From Thalassotalea crassostreae (GTDB lineage: Bacteria > Pseudomonadota > Gammaproteobacteria > Enterobacterales > Alteromonadaceae), in contig NZ_CP017689.1 in the NCBI RefSeq assembly GCF_001831495.1, forward strand, positions 1,860,001 through 1,924,000: a DNA stretch of 64,000 nt, given 5' to 3'. This document shows, one piece after another, positions 18,962 through 27,937 of the stretch. The translations under genes and the position numbers were made by a program. Position 1 is the first letter of the stretch. Each line of letters begins with the position of its first letter. The notes beneath the pieces were generated by a model. The model searched no databases. It worked only from the letters and a program-made list of their open reading frames with translations, and was not told where the DNA came from.

Positions 18962-19945
18962 TTGCCAAAGATACATCTTGTAAGAGCTAAATTAATTCAT
19001 CCGATTGTATCGGTAATGAAACAGTTAAATATTCCTGTTAGTGAAACATTGCAGCGGGCACATATTCCAATGCAAGTATTACAACAAGAAGAGTTGCTTA
19101 TATCAGGAGTTGGGCTAAGACAGTTGATGGCAAACATCGAACGCGACTATAAGGTAAGTGGTTTGGGCTTTAAAATAATAGAAGTTGGTGGTTTGCAGCA
19201 TCTGGACAATATTGTTGCTGAAACAAAGCAGCAAGCTTTAACCTTACTTGATGCATTAGAGGTATTTGTATCAAAAATTAATACGATTGTTAATGAAGCT
19301 GAAAATTGGATAGAAAAAACTCCAGAAGGAGCGTGGTTTTGCCATCAAATGACGGAACGAGTGCCGTTAGGTAAGCGCGTCATGGAGCAATATGTTATAG
19401 CTGTTATTATCGAGTTTGTGCGTTTATTTACAACTCCTGATTGGCGACCAACAATCATCTGCTATGAAGACGTAAATCCTGATATTGACTGCGCCGATTA
19501 TGTTAAAGGGGCGCAAGTGTTTAGGGGGCAACCTTGCGTTAAAGTGTTTATCAAACAGGCCGACTTATTTCGGTTAAACCCGTACGACAACAATGAGAAT
19601 CTTCCTAAATTATCTACCGTTGATATTGAGGATTTTTGCGATAGTGTTACTGTTTTGTTGTGGCCGCACTTTAAAAGAATAATACCAACCATAAATGATG
19701 CGGCGATAATTACTGGGTTAAGTAAAAGAACGTTGCAACGTAATCTTGCACAAAATAACATGACTTATAGGCAATTAATTCAAGATATGCGTTTTAGTAT
19801 GGCTAAAAGATTACTAACTGAAGAACAACTGTCAATAAACCAAATTGCTGAGCGATTGGGTTATGTTAATCCAAATCATTTTACACGAGCGTTTAAACGA
19901 TGGCAGGGAGAGTCACCAACTAAATTTCGGCAAAAGATAAAGTAG
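18962..19945 (+). CDS. AraC-family transcriptional regulator
   Basis: 327 residues. Residues about 20-200 match the arabinose-binding-like N-terminal domain used by OruR/ArgR-type AraC regulators (PF12625). Residues about 230-327 are the double helix-turn-helix, with LSKRTLQRNLAQNNMTYRQL and the signature INQIAERLGYVNPNHFTRAF. Start is TTG at 18962 with AAAGG seven bases upstream. It is divergent from the M19 lipoprotein gene across 161 bases, which makes that gene the first candidate target. The effector is unknown. Confidence 0.9.
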   Translation: MPKIHLVRAKLIHPIVSVMKQLNIPVSETLQRAHIPMQVLQQEELLISGVGLRQLMANIERDYKVSGLGFKIIEVGGLQHLDNIVAETKQQALTLLDALEVFVSKINTIVNEAENWIEKTPEGAWFCHQMTERVPLGKRVMEQYVIAVIIEFVRLFTTPDWRPTIICYEDVNPDIDCADYVKGAQVFRGQPCVKVFIKQADLFRLNPYDNNENLPKLSTVDIEDFCDSVTVLLWPHFKRIIPTINDAAIITGLSKRTLQRNLAQNNMTYRQLIQDMRFSMAKRLLTEEQLSINQIAERLGYVNPNHFTRAFKRWQGESPTKFRQKIK

Positions 19946-19952
19946 ATAAAAT

Positions 19953-20073
19953 GACCTTCGGGTTACGGAACTATAAAGGAATTAAGGGTTAGGGGATTTC
20001 TCAAACGCCAGATACGAAAAAAGACCTTCCGGTCTTTTTTTTCGTAGTTTGTTGAGAATTGGTTGCGGGAGCC
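19953..20073. repeat. Decayed tRNA-fMet/terminator module, copy A
   Basis: This segment begins with a fragment of the tRNA-fMet anticodon region (GACCTTCGGGTTA). It continues through the 24-base conserved block and a terminator hairpin, and ends with the tRNA 3' end (TTGCGGGAGCC). The next segment, 20099-20223, repeats the same order with a shift of 146 bases at the left edge and 150 at the right. The two look like products of unequal exchange between tandem tRNA genes. Confidence 0.75.
20015..20044. terminator. Terminator hairpin (module A)
   Basis: CGAAAAAAGACC, loop TTCC, then GGTCTTTTTTTTCG. Both flanks are T- or A-rich, so it can terminate the AraC-type gene on plus and leftover tRNA transcription on minus. 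Confidence 0.8.
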
Positions 20074-20111
20074 CTTATGTTGTGAAGAGCGAACTGACGA
20101 CCTTCGGGTTA
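20060..20111 (-). pseudogene. Degenerate tRNA-fMet copy
   Basis: On the minus strand this has the intact tRNA-fMet 3' end (TTGCGGGAGCC complement plus CCA) and the region GACGACCTTCGGGTTA. The T-arm is replaced by unrelated sequence (CTTATGTTGTGAAGAGC), and the anticodon-to-5' half is missing, replaced by CGGAACTATAAAGG. It cannot fold as a tRNA. Confidence 0.75.
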
Positions 20112-20209
20112 CGGAACTATAAAGGAATTAAGGGGTAGGGGATTTCTCAAACGCCAGAAACGAAAAAAGCCCATAAGGGCTTCTTTTTTCTTCGTAGTTT
20201 GTTGAAAAT

Positions 20210-20223
<14 letters not shown>
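20099..20223. repeat. Decayed tRNA-fMet/terminator module, copy B
   Basis: Second copy of the module at 19953. It holds the tRNA fragment, the 24-base block (about 20133-20156) and a different but equivalent hairpin, then runs into the first intact tRNA-fMet gene. Confidence 0.75.
20161..20195 (-). terminator. Terminator of the tRNA-fMet cluster (module B)
   Basis: AAAAAAGCCC, loop ATAA, GGGCTTC and a T-run. On the minus strand it lies 15 bases beyond the last intact tRNA-fMet gene and probably ends that transcript. Confidence 0.8.
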
Positions 20224-20286
<63 letters not shown>

Positions 20287-20325
20287 TCCGTGGTTCTCTC
20301 AAACTAATTGTCATATTACAGAAAT

Positions 20326-20402
<77 letters not shown>

Positions 20403-20464
20403 CCTGTAATATGTTTGAATTCAGCTAATTTTCGCCTTAAATGTTAGACATTTAAAATGAGAAT

Positions 20465-20541
<77 letters not shown>

Positions 20542-20557
20542 CCTGAATTCGATGCGT

Positions 20558-20586
20558 ACTATAAGGATTGGTCCTAATAATTGCAA
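20558..20586 (-). promoter_or_regulatory. Promoter of the tRNA-fMet cluster
   Basis: On the minus strand TTGCAA (20581-20586) and TATAGT (20558-20563) are separated by 17 bases. They are followed by a GC-containing discriminator (ACGC) about 17 bases before the first tRNA. Such discriminators suggest stringent control. Confidence 0.75.
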
Positions 20587-20788
20587 GTACAATTATCATA
20601 TTTCTTTAATTAATTTCATTATGTGAATGATTATTAAACAGTTGGTTTTTTTATGTACTCAATTTGTCTTCAAATTTTACATTTTTTTTAATAATTCGCT
20701 GATTTATTTAACTCTGTAAGTCATTGATGTAAGACAAATGGTTGTAGGTCGTTTATAATCTCGAGCAATAATTTCTTTGAGAATGCCC

Positions 20789-22918
20789 ATGAATCAATTT
20801 TTAGCCTTAACGTCTTTTGGTATCGAACAACTTTTAGCGAATGAAATCACCGAAATTGGTGGTAGCGATGTCGTGCAACGTCCTGAAGGCGTTTACTTTT
20901 CAGCAGATTTCAAAACAGCGTACTTAATTTGTATAAAGTCTCGTTTAGCGAGTAGGGTACTGATCAGTATTTCTGAACCTTCACCAGTAAAAGATAAAGA
21001 TGCTCTATATAAAGCGGCTAAAGAAATTGATTGGACCGAGCATTTTAATAGTGAAGACTTTTTTGCCGTAGATTTTGTTGGTAAGAATGAACATATTCGC
21101 GACTCTCAGTTCGGCGGTTTAACCGTTAAGGATGCCGTCGTTGATTGTTTTAGAGATGCTGGCCTAGATAGACCTTCTGTTGAAAAATACCAACCGGATA
21201 TTCGCATTCAAGCTCGTTTACTTCGTAACGAAGTTAAGTTTTATATCGATTTTTCAGGACGTGCTTTATTTCAACGTGGCTACCGTGAAGGTACAGGGGC
21301 TGCGCCGATTAAAGAAAACTTGGCAGCAGCATTGGTTGTTAGAAGTGGCTGGTTAGACGATACCAGTAAACCATTAGTCGATCCTATGTGTGGTTCAGGT
21401 ACTTTGTTACTTGAAGCTGTGTCGATGGCAGCAGGCATTAGTCCTGGTATTGATAGACAGCATTGGGGCTTTGAACGTTGGAAGCATCATCAACAAGGTG
21501 TATTCGAACAAGTTCTTAATGAACAGAAACAAATAAGTGACAAAAACCTAGAGCAATGTACTGCTAAAGTGTTTGGTTTTGATATCGATGGACGTGTACT
21601 TAAAAATGCTAAAGCAAACGCTAAAAGCGCTGGTTTAGGGCATTTAGTTGAATTTAAACAAGCACGTGCCGAAGAGTTAACCAATCAATTCGGTAAGGCT
21701 GGACAGATTTTATTTAACCCGCCATACGGTGAACGTTTAGGTACATTGCCTGAATTGGTCGCCACATTTACGGAATTAGGCAAAGCATTTAAACAGCACT
21801 TTTTAGATTGGAATGTTGGCTTGATCACTTCAAGCGTTGAAATGTTAGCGCTACTGAAATTGTCTGCGTACAAACGCTACAAATTTAAAAATGGACCGCT
21901 CGATTGTCAATTAGCGCTGTATCATATCGATCAGCAGCAACTTGACCGAACACCAGCTCAAGCTGACTTTAGCGGTAAGGAAAACTCTGCATTTGCTAAC
22001 CGTCTTAAAAAGAACGTTAAAGCAATGAAGTCGTGGTTAAAGCAAAATAACGTTAATTGTTATCGAATTTATGACGCAGATATTCCTGAATATAACGTTG
22101 CTGTTGATGTATATGGCGACCATATTGTTATTTTTGAATATGCGCCACCTAAAGATATAGACGAAACTAAAGCCGCGTCTCGTTTGCAGGAAGTTGTTTA
22201 TTTTGCGCCGCGTATACTAAATATAGAAACAGATAAAGTTAGTTTAAAGACTCGCTCTAAACAAAAGGGTAAGAATCAATACCAAGCGTTATCTAAATCT
22301 AAGAAAGCATTAACTGTTCAAGAGTATGATGCACTATTTAAAGTTAACCTTTGGGATTACCTTGATACCGGGTTGTTCTTAGATCACCGTAAAACGCGCC
22401 GAATTGTTGCTAAAAAATCTACGGGTAAATCGTTGTTGAATTTATTTGCTTATACGGGTTCTGTATCAGTGCAAGCTGCATTGGCAGGCGCAGAGAAAGT
22501 AACTACCGTCGATATGTCTAAAACATACTTAGATTGGGCACAAGATAACTTTGAACTTAATAAGTTACGTGGTCATAAGTATGAGTTTGTACAAGCAGAT
22601 TGTTTACAGTGGTTAAACGAAAATCGTACACAATATGATGTTGTGTTTATTGACCCTCCGACGTTTTCTAACTCTAAGCGCATGGATAAAACGTTTGATG
22701 TGCAGCGTGATCATATTGATTTGTTAACGATTGGAATGAAGTCGGTCGCGGATAACGGCGAGTTGGTTTTTACTAACAACAAACGTGGTTTTAAAATGGA
22801 TTTCGAAGCACTGGAGCGATTAGGATTAAACGCTGAGTGTTTAACTGAAGTCACTCGAGATTTCGATTTTAAACGCAATAAACATATCCATAATAGCTGG
22901 GTGATCACTCGCAAGTAA
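20789..22918 (+). CDS. rlmL: Bifunctional 23S rRNA methyltransferase RlmKL
   Basis: 709 residues from the chosen start (E. coli 702). A THUMP domain (about 45-155) precedes the RlmL methyltransferase with DPMCGSGTLLLEA (from 198) and NPPYG (from 310). The C-terminal RlmK methyltransferase has LNLFAYTGSVSVQAA and DPPTFSNS (from 622). It makes m2G2445 and m7G2069 in 23S rRNA. Frames upstream at 20777 (TTG) and 20783 (ATG) exist, but GAGA at 20779-20782 is six bases before the ATG at 20789, and MNQFLALTSFG matches the family N-terminus. First gene of a tight unit with the glutaredoxin-like gene, uup and the DUF3466 gene. Confidence 0.96.
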   Translation: MNQFLALTSFGIEQLLANEITEIGGSDVVQRPEGVYFSADFKTAYLICIKSRLASRVLISISEPSPVKDKDALYKAAKEIDWTEHFNSEDFFAVDFVGKNEHIRDSQFGGLTVKDAVVDCFRDAGLDRPSVEKYQPDIRIQARLLRNEVKFYIDFSGRALFQRGYREGTGAAPIKENLAAALVVRSGWLDDTSKPLVDPMCGSGTLLLEAVSMAAGISPGIDRQHWGFERWKHHQQGVFEQVLNEQKQISDKNLEQCTAKVFGFDIDGRVLKNAKANAKSAGLGHLVEFKQARAEELTNQFGKAGQILFNPPYGERLGTLPELVATFTELGKAFKQHFLDWNVGLITSSVEMLALLKLSAYKRYKFKNGPLDCQLALYHIDQQQLDRTPAQADFSGKENSAFANRLKKNVKAMKSWLKQNNVNCYRIYDADIPEYNVAVDVYGDHIVIFEYAPPKDIDETKAASRLQEVVYFAPRILNIETDKVSLKTRSKQKGKNQYQALSKSKKALTVQEYDALFKVNLWDYLDTGLFLDHRKTRRIVAKKSTGKSLLNLFAYTGSVSVQAALAGAEKVTTVDMSKTYLDWAQDNFELNKLRGHKYEFVQADCLQWLNENRTQYDVVFIDPPTFSNSKRMDKTFDVQRDHIDLLTIGMKSVADNGELVFTNNKRGFKMDFEALERLGLNAECLTEVTRDFDFKRNKHIHNSWVITRK

Positions 22919-22920
22919 TT

Positions 22921-23166
22921 ATGGAAAATGTAATTTATAATCTTTACGGTACTGAAGGTTGTCATCTGTGCGATGATGCCGAGCTTCTGTGCCAACAACT
23001 TCTAAATAAAGATGACTATCGTAATGTAGATATCGTCAGTGACGATACTCTAGTAGAACTTTATTCGACAAGTATTCCTGTGCTGGAGCATATCGAAAGT
23101 CACACAGCGCTTTATTGGCCATTTAATCTACAACAACTACAAGAGTTTATTCGTGGAACTAATTAG
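22921..23166 (+). CDS. Glutaredoxin-family (DUF836-like) protein
   Basis: 81 residues. Thioredoxin-fold pattern: YNLYGTEGCHLCDDA with C14/C17, a mid helix and cis-proline-like SIPVL. Single small-domain proteins of this DUF836/YruB type lie next to uup in many Alteromonadales. It may reduce disulfides or carry a cluster; the partner is not known. The ATG follows the rlmL stop by two bases, and the 3' end overlaps uup by 14 bases, so translation is probably coupled. Confidence 0.88.
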   Translation: MENVIYNLYGTEGCHLCDDAELLCQQLLNKDDYRNVDIVSDDTLVELYSTSIPVLEHIESHTALYWPFNLQQLQEFIRGTN

Positions 23167-25063
23167 AATCACCAATGCTGAACTCGCTTTTGGCGAAGGC
23201 AAAATATTAGACAATACAGAATTAAGAATTAAAACCGGTGAACGGGTTTGTTTAGTTGGCCGAAATGGTGCCGGCAAATCATCTTTAATGAAAATATTGA
23301 TGAGAATGCAAAACTTAGATGACGGCCAACTTGTGATCTCAAATGATGTACAAGTGGCAATGCTTGCGCAAGATCCTCCGCAATCCTCCGATCAAACCAT
23401 TTTCAATTACGTAGCCGATGGTTTGAAAGCAAATGGAGAATTGATCAGACAGTATCATGAAATCATTCACCTTGTTGCTGAAGATCCGAGTGAAGCTAAC
23501 CTTGAAAAGATGTCACGTGTGCAAACTCAGTTAGAGCAAAATAATGCGTGGGATGACGAGCAGAGAATCGAACAGGTTTTAAGTAAATTATCATTAGACG
23601 CTGATCAAAACATAGGCGAACTGTCAGGTGGTTGGCGCCGTAAGATTGCGTTAGCACAGGCGTTAGTAACCAATCCTGATGTATTGCTTCTTGATGAGCC
23701 GACTAACCATTTGGATATTGAGAGTGTGCTTTGGCTAGAAGGATTTTTAAAACAATACAGTGGAACGATTGTATTTATTTCCCATGATAGGGCGTTTATA
23801 CGTTCGTTATCGACGCGTATTGTAGATTTAGACCGAGGCAAACTAACAAGTTACCCAGGCGACTATGATAAATATCTCGAACAAAAAGAGCATGATTTAC
23901 AAGTTGAAGAGCAGCAGAATCAGCTTTTTGATAAACGCTTAGCGGAAGAAGAAGTATGGATCCGTCAAGGCATTAAAGCGCGTCGTACACGTAATGAAGG
24001 CCGTGTTCGTTCATTAGAAAAATTAAGATTAGAACGTAAAGCACGACGTGACGTTAAGAAGCAGGGCGAAATGGTATTGTCGCAGGGCGAGCGCAGCGGC
24101 AAATTAGTGTTCGAATGTTTTAATTTAAATATGTCGTTTAACGATAAAACCATTATTGATGATCTAGATCTATTGATAAATCGTGGCGATAGATTGGCAC
24201 TCATTGGTGCTAACGGTACTGGTAAATCAACATTATTAAAATTAATTACTGAGCAATTAGTACAAACTTCTGGCAAGATGCGTCATGGCGTTAACTTAGA
24301 AGTAGCTTACTTTGACCAGCATAGAGCGCAGCTTGACGTCGATATGACTGTTCAAGATGCGGTTTCTGATGGTAAGCAAGAAGTGGCGGTTAATGGTAAA
24401 ACTCGTCACGTGTTAGGTTATTTACAAGACTTTTTGTTTAGCCCTAAACGCGCGCGCACTCCCGTTAGAGCGCTAAGTGGTGGGGAACGCAACCGTTTAT
24501 TGCTAGCAAAATTATTTTTGAAACCGAGTAATCTACTTATTCTCGATGAGCCTACTAATGATTTGGATATAGAAACCTTAGAATTGTTAGAAATGGTTGT
24601 AGGTAATTACCCAGGTACGGTACTATTGGTGAGTCATGATCGTGATTTTGTAAATAATTGCGTAAATAGTTGTCTTTATTTCAATGGAAGTGGTCAAATA
24701 GAACAAATTGTTGGTGGCTATTCAGATGTTGAAGATTATTTGGCGTATAAAGCGGAACAAAAGAAACAATTTGACGTCAAACCGAAAGCACCAGAAAAAA
24801 TTGTAGAAAAAACACAGAATAATAAATCGAAATTGTCGTATAAGGAAAAGCGTGAATTTGAATTATTACCGGCTCTAGTTGAAGAATTAGAAAATAAGAT
24901 TGATGAACTACAACAAGAAGTAAATAGTGCTGAATTTTTTAGTAAAGACAGTGACTACACTAAAAATGTATTATCGAATTTAGAAAAAGCCGAAAATGAC
25001 TTAGAAACAGCGTATGACCGTTGGCAAGAACTAGAAGAACTTCAAGAGAAAAGTAGTAAATGA
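23153..25063 (+). CDS. uup: ABC-F ATPase Uup
   Basis: 636 residues (E. coli 635). Two ABC domains: Walker A GRNGAGKS (36-43), signature LSGGW (157-161), Walker B LLLDEPTNHLD; then GANGTGKS (from 352), LSGGE (from 441), LLILDEPTNDLD. The linker between them carries basic residues, and a C-terminal coiled coil covers about 560-636. No membrane domain. ABC-F proteins act on the ribosome; Uup affects ribosome function and transposon excision. The start is GTG at 23153, inside the end of the upstream gene; MELIRITNAELAFGEG fits the family. The stop overlaps the next ATG by four bases. Confidence 0.96.
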   Translation: MELIRITNAELAFGEGKILDNTELRIKTGERVCLVGRNGAGKSSLMKILMRMQNLDDGQLVISNDVQVAMLAQDPPQSSDQTIFNYVADGLKANGELIRQYHEIIHLVAEDPSEANLEKMSRVQTQLEQNNAWDDEQRIEQVLSKLSLDADQNIGELSGGWRRKIALAQALVTNPDVLLLDEPTNHLDIESVLWLEGFLKQYSGTIVFISHDRAFIRSLSTRIVDLDRGKLTSYPGDYDKYLEQKEHDLQVEEQQNQLFDKRLAEEEVWIRQGIKARRTRNEGRVRSLEKLRLERKARRDVKKQGEMVLSQGERSGKLVFECFNLNMSFNDKTIIDDLDLLINRGDRLALIGANGTGKSTLLKLITEQLVQTSGKMRHGVNLEVAYFDQHRAQLDVDMTVQDAVSDGKQEVAVNGKTRHVLGYLQDFLFSPKRARTPVRALSGGERNRLLLAKLFLKPSNLLILDEPTNDLDIETLELLEMVVGNYPGTVLLVSHDRDFVNNCVNSCLYFNGSGQIEQIVGGYSDVEDYLAYKAEQKKQFDVKPKAPEKIVEKTQNNKSKLSYKEKREFELLPALVEELENKIDELQQEVNSAEFFSKDSDYTKNVLSNLEKAENDLETAYDRWQELEELQEKSSK

Positions 25064-26823
25064 GAAGCTTGATAAAAACAACATTAGCACTGAGCATTAC
25101 AGCAACATTATTATCACCAAGTGCTAATGCAGCAACATATAGCGTACAAGATTTAGGTTTAATTGATAAAGTTAAACATATATATGGTATTGAATACAAT
25201 AACTTAGGCCAAGTTGTTTTGTCTGGAAATACCACCTATAACTTCCCTGTTCAGTTTGAAAATCTAGATTTAGATGAAGATAATTATGACGATATCATTA
25301 ACTTTTCTGAGCGCTATGACGAGTCTTACTTCTATTTAGAAGAGATAAAGGGTGATCAAAAAGATATGTTGCGCGCAGGTCAACCTGACGCAAACGCGTT
25401 AGAGTGGACCAAACTTTGGTTAACAACGCGAAATACTGAATATCAACAAGTTGGTGATGCTCAAGTTTACCTGTTTGATGGCCAAACTACTGAAGAATTT
25501 ATCGTTTACGACCAGGTGATTCCTGGCACTGACCAACTTACCCGTTCGGTAAGAGATTTACCTAAAGGTATAACCGATGATGGTTGGATCTATGGTTCAT
25601 CGCCAGCACCAGCAATGCCTTTGGAACCTTTTGTTGATGACGAAGGCGACACTTACGTCCATTGGATACGTGAATTCAATCAACGCGCTTGGGTAAGTAT
25701 TAATGGAGCACCTGTTGTTAGTATCATGCCTCCCGAAGCAACTTATGGTGGCTTATCTGCGATAAATGATTTGAGTAACGGTATCGCTGTTGGTTCAGCG
25801 AGTTTCGAAATGAATCCAGAAATTTTGAAAGAAATCACCGACGAAGATGAAGAGTGTTATAAACAAACAGGAGATGGTGATCCTGACGACCCTGGTAATA
25901 TGCCATTAGAAGCGTGTATTTCAATATTTCGTGCTAATTTATATAATGCTCAGGCTTATAAGTGGACTTTAGATGCAAGTGGTAATGTCATTGATACTGA
26001 GGTACTTGGTACAGGTATCGTAAATCAAGACAAAGATGACGAACGCGTATTTAGAAGTGAAGCAGTTAGTATCAACAGTTCAGGCATTGCAGTCGGAATG
26101 TCACATTTTTGGTGGGATGAAGACGAAACTACGCCAAGTGAAAATGAACGTGTTGGCCTGTTTGCGGCGATATTTGCCGATGGTAAGGTATACGATTTTA
26201 CTGACCGAGACGATTGGAGCCAATCTAGAGCCGTTAAGATTAGTGATCAGGGCATCATGATTGGTTTGGCTTATAGTCGTACCATTTATCCATACCCTTC
26301 AAAGTTTTATTACGTTGATGTGAATAAAACACCGTTTGAGCCAATTTATCCTGATGACTTTTTCAACTCGTCTAACAGTGAACCATTTGATATTAATAAT
26401 AATGGTAAAATAGTTGGTCGTGGTGAGCACAATACTGACAGTAACCCTCGTCGTCATCATGGTTTTGTTTATGATATTGAGACGGACGTGTTTGCCGATG
26501 TTAATGACTTATTAAGTTGTGAAGATCAGTTAGCCTATACCATTATCGAAGCACGAAGCATAAACGATAGCGATCAAATTCTTGGTACAGCATGGTACAC
26601 AGAAACAAGACGTGATTCAAAAGGTGAACTAATTTACGATGAAAATGGTGAGCCAGTAATCGAAAACGTATTACGAGCTGTTTATCTTGATCCCATTGCC
26701 GAAGGCGAGATTGAAGATTGTGGTGAAGAACTTGAAGAAAACGTTGAACGTAAAGGCGCAAGCTTTGGACTTCTTGGTATCTTTGCCTTTATGGTCGCAG
26801 GTTGGAGAAGACGTTTAAGTTAA
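25060..26823 (+). CDS. Exported DUF3466 protein with C-terminal sorting-like signal
   Basis: 587 residues. Signal peptide about 1-24 (ending SANA). The body has repeated blocks of the type INNNGKIVGRG and ISDQGIMIGLA, typical of DUF3466 and HAF-type beta repeats, and many acidic residues. The C-terminus (about 566-587) is a short hydrophobic stretch, FGLLGIFAFMVAGW, preceded by KGAS and followed by RRR. This resembles GlyGly-CTERM or PEP-CTERM-like sorting tails. Probably exported and possibly processed to the cell surface. It overlaps uup by ATGA, which suggests cotranscription. Function unknown. Confidence 0.88.
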   Translation: MRSLIKTTLALSITATLLSPSANAATYSVQDLGLIDKVKHIYGIEYNNLGQVVLSGNTTYNFPVQFENLDLDEDNYDDIINFSERYDESYFYLEEIKGDQKDMLRAGQPDANALEWTKLWLTTRNTEYQQVGDAQVYLFDGQTTEEFIVYDQVIPGTDQLTRSVRDLPKGITDDGWIYGSSPAPAMPLEPFVDDEGDTYVHWIREFNQRAWVSINGAPVVSIMPPEATYGGLSAINDLSNGIAVGSASFEMNPEILKEITDEDEECYKQTGDGDPDDPGNMPLEACISIFRANLYNAQAYKWTLDASGNVIDTEVLGTGIVNQDKDDERVFRSEAVSINSSGIAVGMSHFWWDEDETTPSENERVGLFAAIFADGKVYDFTDRDDWSQSRAVKISDQGIMIGLAYSRTIYPYPSKFYYVDVNKTPFEPIYPDDFFNSSNSEPFDINNNGKIVGRGEHNTDSNPRRHHGFVYDIETDVFADVNDLLSCEDQLAYTIIEARSINDSDQILGTAWYTETRRDSKGELIYDENGEPVIENVLRAVYLDPIAEGEIEDCGEELEENVERKGASFGLLGIFAFMVAGWRRRLS

Positions 26824-26867
26824 TAGTTATTGAGAAAACTACTAAACACTAACTCTATCGATAAAGT

Positions 26868-26894
26868 AAAAAGGAAGCATAAGCTTCCTTTTTT
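26868..26894 (+). terminator. Terminator of the rlmL-uup-DUF3466 unit
   Basis: AAAAAGGAAGC (26868-26878), loop ATAA, GCTTCCTTTTT (26883-26893). A strong hairpin 45 bases after the DUF3466 stop codon; the flanking A-run could also serve the converging gene. Confidence 0.88.
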
Positions 26895-26971
26895 GTTTTA
26901 TGGATGAATGTAAACTGAAATTCTAAAGGTCACGCAATGCCTAGAGATTATTAATTGGTACTATATAATTT

Positions 26972-27784
26972 CTACACAGACAGTTCGTTTGCAGTATCAA
27001 CAAAAATCCCCTGAATGTCGTTTGCTTCTCGTTCAGTTTGGCCGCCATGCTTTAAAAATGCTGCGATTATCATTTGAGTTTTTTCTTCTTTAGCTCTGTC
27101 TAAAAAGTATCGCAACTCTAATTCAGCGCCAACATTTTCGTCAACTATAGAAGCGGCAATGATTTCTTTATACATGACAATATCGCGTACTTCCCATGCC
27201 GTAACCGTTGATAGTAGCTGTTCTAAGAAACGTTCCATGTCATTTTTAGCAACGTACTGAGTAATGATGTTTAATCTCTCTGCTTGCTGCGGAGTAAAAT
27301 CGGCACCAGTTAATAATGCTTGTAGAGCTTTACCTTTGCCTAAACGACGAGCAAATTGCACCGCACCTTGGCCGCCAGTTGGAATATTTATAAATAGCTC
27401 TGGTTGTGCAAACGCTGAATTTTCTGTGCCATAGGCTAAATCACAGGCCATAACAAACTCATTACCGCCGCCTCGAGCAACACCATCAACAATAGCGATT
27501 GAAAGCTGCTTCATCGCTTTGATGTTAGCTATCATGTGATTAAACTCTATAGAAGCCGCTTGTCCACCTTGTGTTCCATTTATAACGTTAAGATCAAGAT
27601 GAGCAATAAAAAACGCGTGATGGAATGATTTAAACACCACAGCTTTTGTTTCTCTGTCATCCTTTAACGATAAAATGAACTGGTTTAACTCGTTGATCAG
27701 ATCAATTGTTAAAATATTTACTGGTGGATTTTTAATTAAAACCGTTGCGATACCTGCTTCTTTAGTGATGATTAATTTGTTCAT
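26972..27784 (-). CDS. Enoyl-CoA hydratase/isomerase family protein
   Basis: 270 residues from the chosen start. Crotonase fold: the N-terminal ATVLIKNPPVNILT, the oxyanion-hole region with HHAFFIAHLDL, and DGVARGGGNEFVMACDLAYG, followed by PELFINIPTGGQGAVQFARR. The substrate cannot be read from this. A longer frame starts at 27829, but AGAGGA lies just before the ATG at 27784, and MNKLIITKEAGIATVLI is the normal family N-terminus. It is divergent from a LysR regulator, a classic regulator-target pair. Confidence 0.85.
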   Translation of the reverse strand: MNKLIITKEAGIATVLIKNPPVNILTIDLINELNQFILSLKDDRETKAVVFKSFHHAFFIAHLDLNVINGTQGGQAASIEFNHMIANIKAMKQLSIAIVDGVARGGGNEFVMACDLAYGTENSAFAQPELFINIPTGGQGAVQFARRLGKGKALQALLTGADFTPQQAERLNIITQYVAKNDMERFLEQLLSTVTAWEVRDIVMYKEIIAASIVDENVGAELELRYFLDRAKEEKTQMIIAAFLKHGGQTEREANDIQGIFVDTANELSV

Positions 27785-27853
27785 TGTCGATTCCTCTCTA
27801 TTTAAAACACGTAACTCGGTATTGGTCACGTCAACTTTATGGTGCTAATTTAA

Positions 27854-27879
27854 TCTGTTTGTTAGTATAGATAAACAGA
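27854..27879. promoter_or_regulatory. Inverted repeat, candidate LysR-type operator
   Basis: TCTGTTT (27854-27860) and AAACAGA (27873-27879) form a 7-bp inverted repeat with a 12-base gap. It lies in the shared intergenic region between the enoyl-CoA hydratase-like gene and its divergent LysR regulator. Confidence 0.5.
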
Positions 27880-27895
27880 CTAAAGAGAATTATAA

Positions 27896-27914
27896 TGTTT
27901 CCATAATGGAAACA
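27896..27914. promoter_or_regulatory. Perfect 19-bp palindrome, candidate operator
   Basis: TGTTTCCAT-A-ATGGAAACA is a perfect palindrome with 9-bp arms. It lies 23 bases before the LysR gene start, in a place where binding could autoregulate the regulator. Confidence 0.6.
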
Positions 27915-27937
27915 ATAAAACAGAGAATAGGTGTTTT

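Noticed and set aside
19498..19761. Minus-strand open frame inside the AraC-type gene
   Set aside because: No ribosome site and no domain; the plus-strand gene has complete helix-turn-helix motifs over the same bases.
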